Source: Pelecanus crispus (taxonomy: Eukaryota > Chordata > Aves > Pelecaniformes > Pelecanidae). Taken from it: a stretch of 64,000 bases of DNA. This document shows positions 61,562 to 64,000 of the stretch, piece by piece. The stretch is from NCBI RefSeq assembly GCF_030463565.1, contig NC_134652.1, positions 8,707,897 through 8,771,896 on the forward strand, written 5' to 3'. The notes below the pieces were generated by a model. It had not been told where the DNA came from and did not search any database. It saw nothing but the letters and a program-made list of their open reading frames with translations. Position 1 is the stretch's first letter, and each line of letters starts with the position of its first letter. The translations under genes were made by a program, and so were the position numbers.

Positions 61562-64000
61562 AAAGGTCATAGCACATGGCATTCTCCTGCCATGGGATAT
61601 AGGCAGAAGGTATGTGATCTGTTCAGCTGGAAAGACTGGACACTTCAAGCCATCAGAAGAGGTTGTCATGAAGCTCTTCTCTAAGCCCAGAAAGTTGCTT
61701 CCTGCCTATCTGTTACGTCTCTTGATGCTTGCCCATTATTGTAGGACCTTTTACAAACATATCGTATCAAGCAGAGTTCAACAGTAAATTTCCTTTGATT
61801 TTCCGAACATTGTCATTTGGCCTCAACCTTTAGGAGTTATCTGCCAAGGAGTGGTTTTGGTTGGTGGAGTTAAGCATCAAAAAACTGTAATGTGATTGCA
61901 TTCAGCAGCAGTGAGGCTGGGGCCCCTTCTTTCATCTAGTAATAAGAATACTAAATTCCTGTCTTCCCTCATATCACTCCCAAAGGACTGGTTTTTTCAT
62001 GTTTCCAGCATGTCTGATTGCCCGCAAGGTCATCTTCTCCAAAGGCCTCAGTTCCCTGTCTGCACGCCACAACAGCTGACCAAATTTTGTAAAAAGATTA
62101 ATGTTCCAGCTGTAGAACCCTCTGGACACCCTTGCCTATTTTCTCAGCAAAAACTAGCTTAGGACATGGGACATGATTAGGAAACTTCCATAAAAATCAA
62201 AGTATGATCCTTTTGTGTGCTGAAAAACAGAATTTCATTTAGCACCTTGTAGATAAATAGATTTAGGATTATAAGTAAACAGCTTCTGGCTTCTTGATTG
62301 CTTTCATAAGAATGACTCACAGATTCATGAGAATTGGCTTACACTGACACAAAAAAAAGAGAATAGCCTGATAAAATTCTAGAAAAATACACAAAAGCAA
62401 TGGTTCATGAGGTAATTTCCTTCCCTCTGCCAATATCCTGTAATCCTTTACAGAATATTTTTGCTCTTTTGCTCTGAATTTTCCCTTCTCGTGTTCAGAA
62501 TTTCATATTTACAACTTCAAAATACTTTCTGGTATTTAGTATAAACATTCCTTTTCATCTTTTCATTCTGTTACAGTTTTTTTAACAGTTAAAAATTAGC
62601 TCCCTTTACTGTGAGTCTGACCCCATATTCCTCAGGTTCTTGTCAAAGGTTAGGTAACACTGGTTACACCCCATATTAGTTAGCCACTGCCTTCTGAAAG
62701 TAATTAAATATGTACTACTCAAGCACCTTAATCATTTTCACTCCTCTCTAAATTACCTCCAACTTCCCATTAGGCTTTGTTACAGTCATAAAGATTAGTA
62801 ACAAGGATTTAATCCTGTTTCTCAATTTCCAAGTCATCTTAATGTTGCTTAAGATATAACACAGTAACATGAAGAGAACAGCAGGTCCAGCAAGAGATTA
62901 AAAGAGCAGCATGATTCTGAATAAGCTGTAAACTTTTTAAAAAAATAAACCAGAAGGACAGCTAAGAAACCATTAGAGGAGCCATCCAGAGAAAACACCA
63001 GTGCTAATGTGTTTCGTAGCCAAAAAAATGTCATTAAGAGTTTTCAACAAACTCAATCTATGGGATAGTTAATAAGAAATACAAAACATATATGTGATAA
63101 AAGTAAGGACAAGGTATATCTAACTGTGGATTCCAGCGATGATATTTCAACAGAGTTTTTCCAAATGAAGGTGAGAATTTGGGGCTCATTTGTCCCTATG
63201 CTTCTGAAAAATCTCTTCTGTACAAAAAGGCAACAAAGAGCTGTTGATGCAAGTTTTAACTGATGTTTGTTTATGCACATAGTTATATGTTAGACACAGG
63301 GGATCTTCCAGGTCGGTTTAGGAAAGGTCAGATTTTTCCCACTGTTGTGGAGCTGGAGACTATTCATTCCCTACCATTATCTGAGAACTCTGCTCGTCTC
63401 TGACTGGCAAAAGTTTGCAGGTGGCAAAAGCAGTGGACACCTTTCTTGTGCGTTTCTGAGCTGATGCTAGTGTTTTGAGTGGGAAGGTAAATAGCTTCAG
63501 TGATGTGATCCAGAAATGAAGATGTCAGGGCAGATGCCTGTCTGAGATTGCTACCCCTGAATCCCAGAAATTTTTTGTTTACGTGCCTGGCTGCTTCTTG
63601 TTCGCAAAGCTTTCTGCAAGAGTTGTTCAGCGGCTGCAATGGACCTGTTAGTTGGAGTGCAGGAATTCACAGTTATTTGCTTGAGCCTAAGTAAAGATGT
63701 CTCTTTCCTGCACAAAAGGGCTTCCAGAAATACCTAGGACATCCTCAAGAAACAGTGAAGTTACTGGTATCATCCTTGATTTTGCTTACATACCTGAGCC
63801 TCTTCTTGTGCTAACTTGTTAGTGGCTGCAAATTGTGATTCTGGTGTGTATGCTGGCGTTGCAGGGCAGATGATTATTTTAGCAGTTCACTAGCCATCTT
63901 CTCTTTGGGAATGTTCTGTTTCACCATTTGATATTCTTGCAGCATGTCTTTTCTTCTAGTTTCTTGGCTCACATAGCATTCATCATTCAGGATTCTTTCT

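Larger units (their letters stand above)
58657..64000. other. Non-coding interval to the window end
   Basis: 5.3 kb of unique AT-rich sequence with a CA/TA microsatellite at 59263 and the 84-bp tandem duplication at 61404. No exon, RNA gene or further mobile element was recognised. The open frame 61122-61460 overlaps the duplication and has no family signature. Confidence 0.65.

Overview
The window looks like nuclear DNA of a vertebrate, most probably a bird. It holds two split genes with consensus GT-AG introns, low interspersed-repeat content (about 3%), and repeats that are recognisably CR1 non-LTR elements with the avian-type ATTCTA-like 3' tail. No bacterial, viral, CRISPR or RNA-gene content was seen. 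The CR1 and intron-compactness argument would also tolerate a crocodilian or turtle, but bird fits best.

Region 1 (1-10.1 kb, + strand) is the 3' end of SHTN1 (shootin1). It comprises the penultimate coding exon cut by the window edge (1-160), an 8.4 kb last intron with a CpG-rich block at 7.3-8.25 kb, the terminal coding exon (8560-8770, ending in ETDSSNC), and a 3' UTR with a good poly(A) signal at 10096.

Region 2 (about 10.4-31.85 kb, - strand) is a complete ENO4 (enolase 4, the sperm-type enolase). I reconstructed 14 coding exons whose phases all close: 1893 nt, 630 residues plus stop, starting at 31843 and ending at 11081. The gene is convergent with SHTN1, as in mammals. Its first exon lies in a strong CpG island with a palindromic TCTCGCGAGA promoter element. 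The N-terminus looks like an RII-type docking/dimerisation helix pair. By eye alignment the enolase domain keeps the two catalytic lysines but has lost most of the canonical metal ligands and the active-site His.

Region 3 (about 32.1-64.0 kb) has no exon I could support. By mammalian synteny the next gene beyond ENO4 should be HSPA12A, but I see none of its coding exons here, so this is probably the long ENO4-HSPA12A intergenic interval (or an upstream non-coding intron). It contains two sizeable CR1 fragments (37.86-38.30 and 57.66-58.66 kb), a near-perfect 84-bp tandem duplication, several small repeats, several AT-rich homeodomain-site clusters that look like conserved non-coding elements, and one unexplained coding-like minus-strand ORF at 44.43-44.74 kb.

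The two genes do not form a pathway. SHTN1 is a neuronal clutch/cytoskeleton protein and ENO4 a sperm-flagellum glycolytic-type protein. Their relationship is only positional (tail to tail). I found no convincing novel biological system. The best leads are the ENO4 active site and N-terminal domain, the paired GC islands around the convergent 3' ends, and the unidentified ORF at 44.5 kb.
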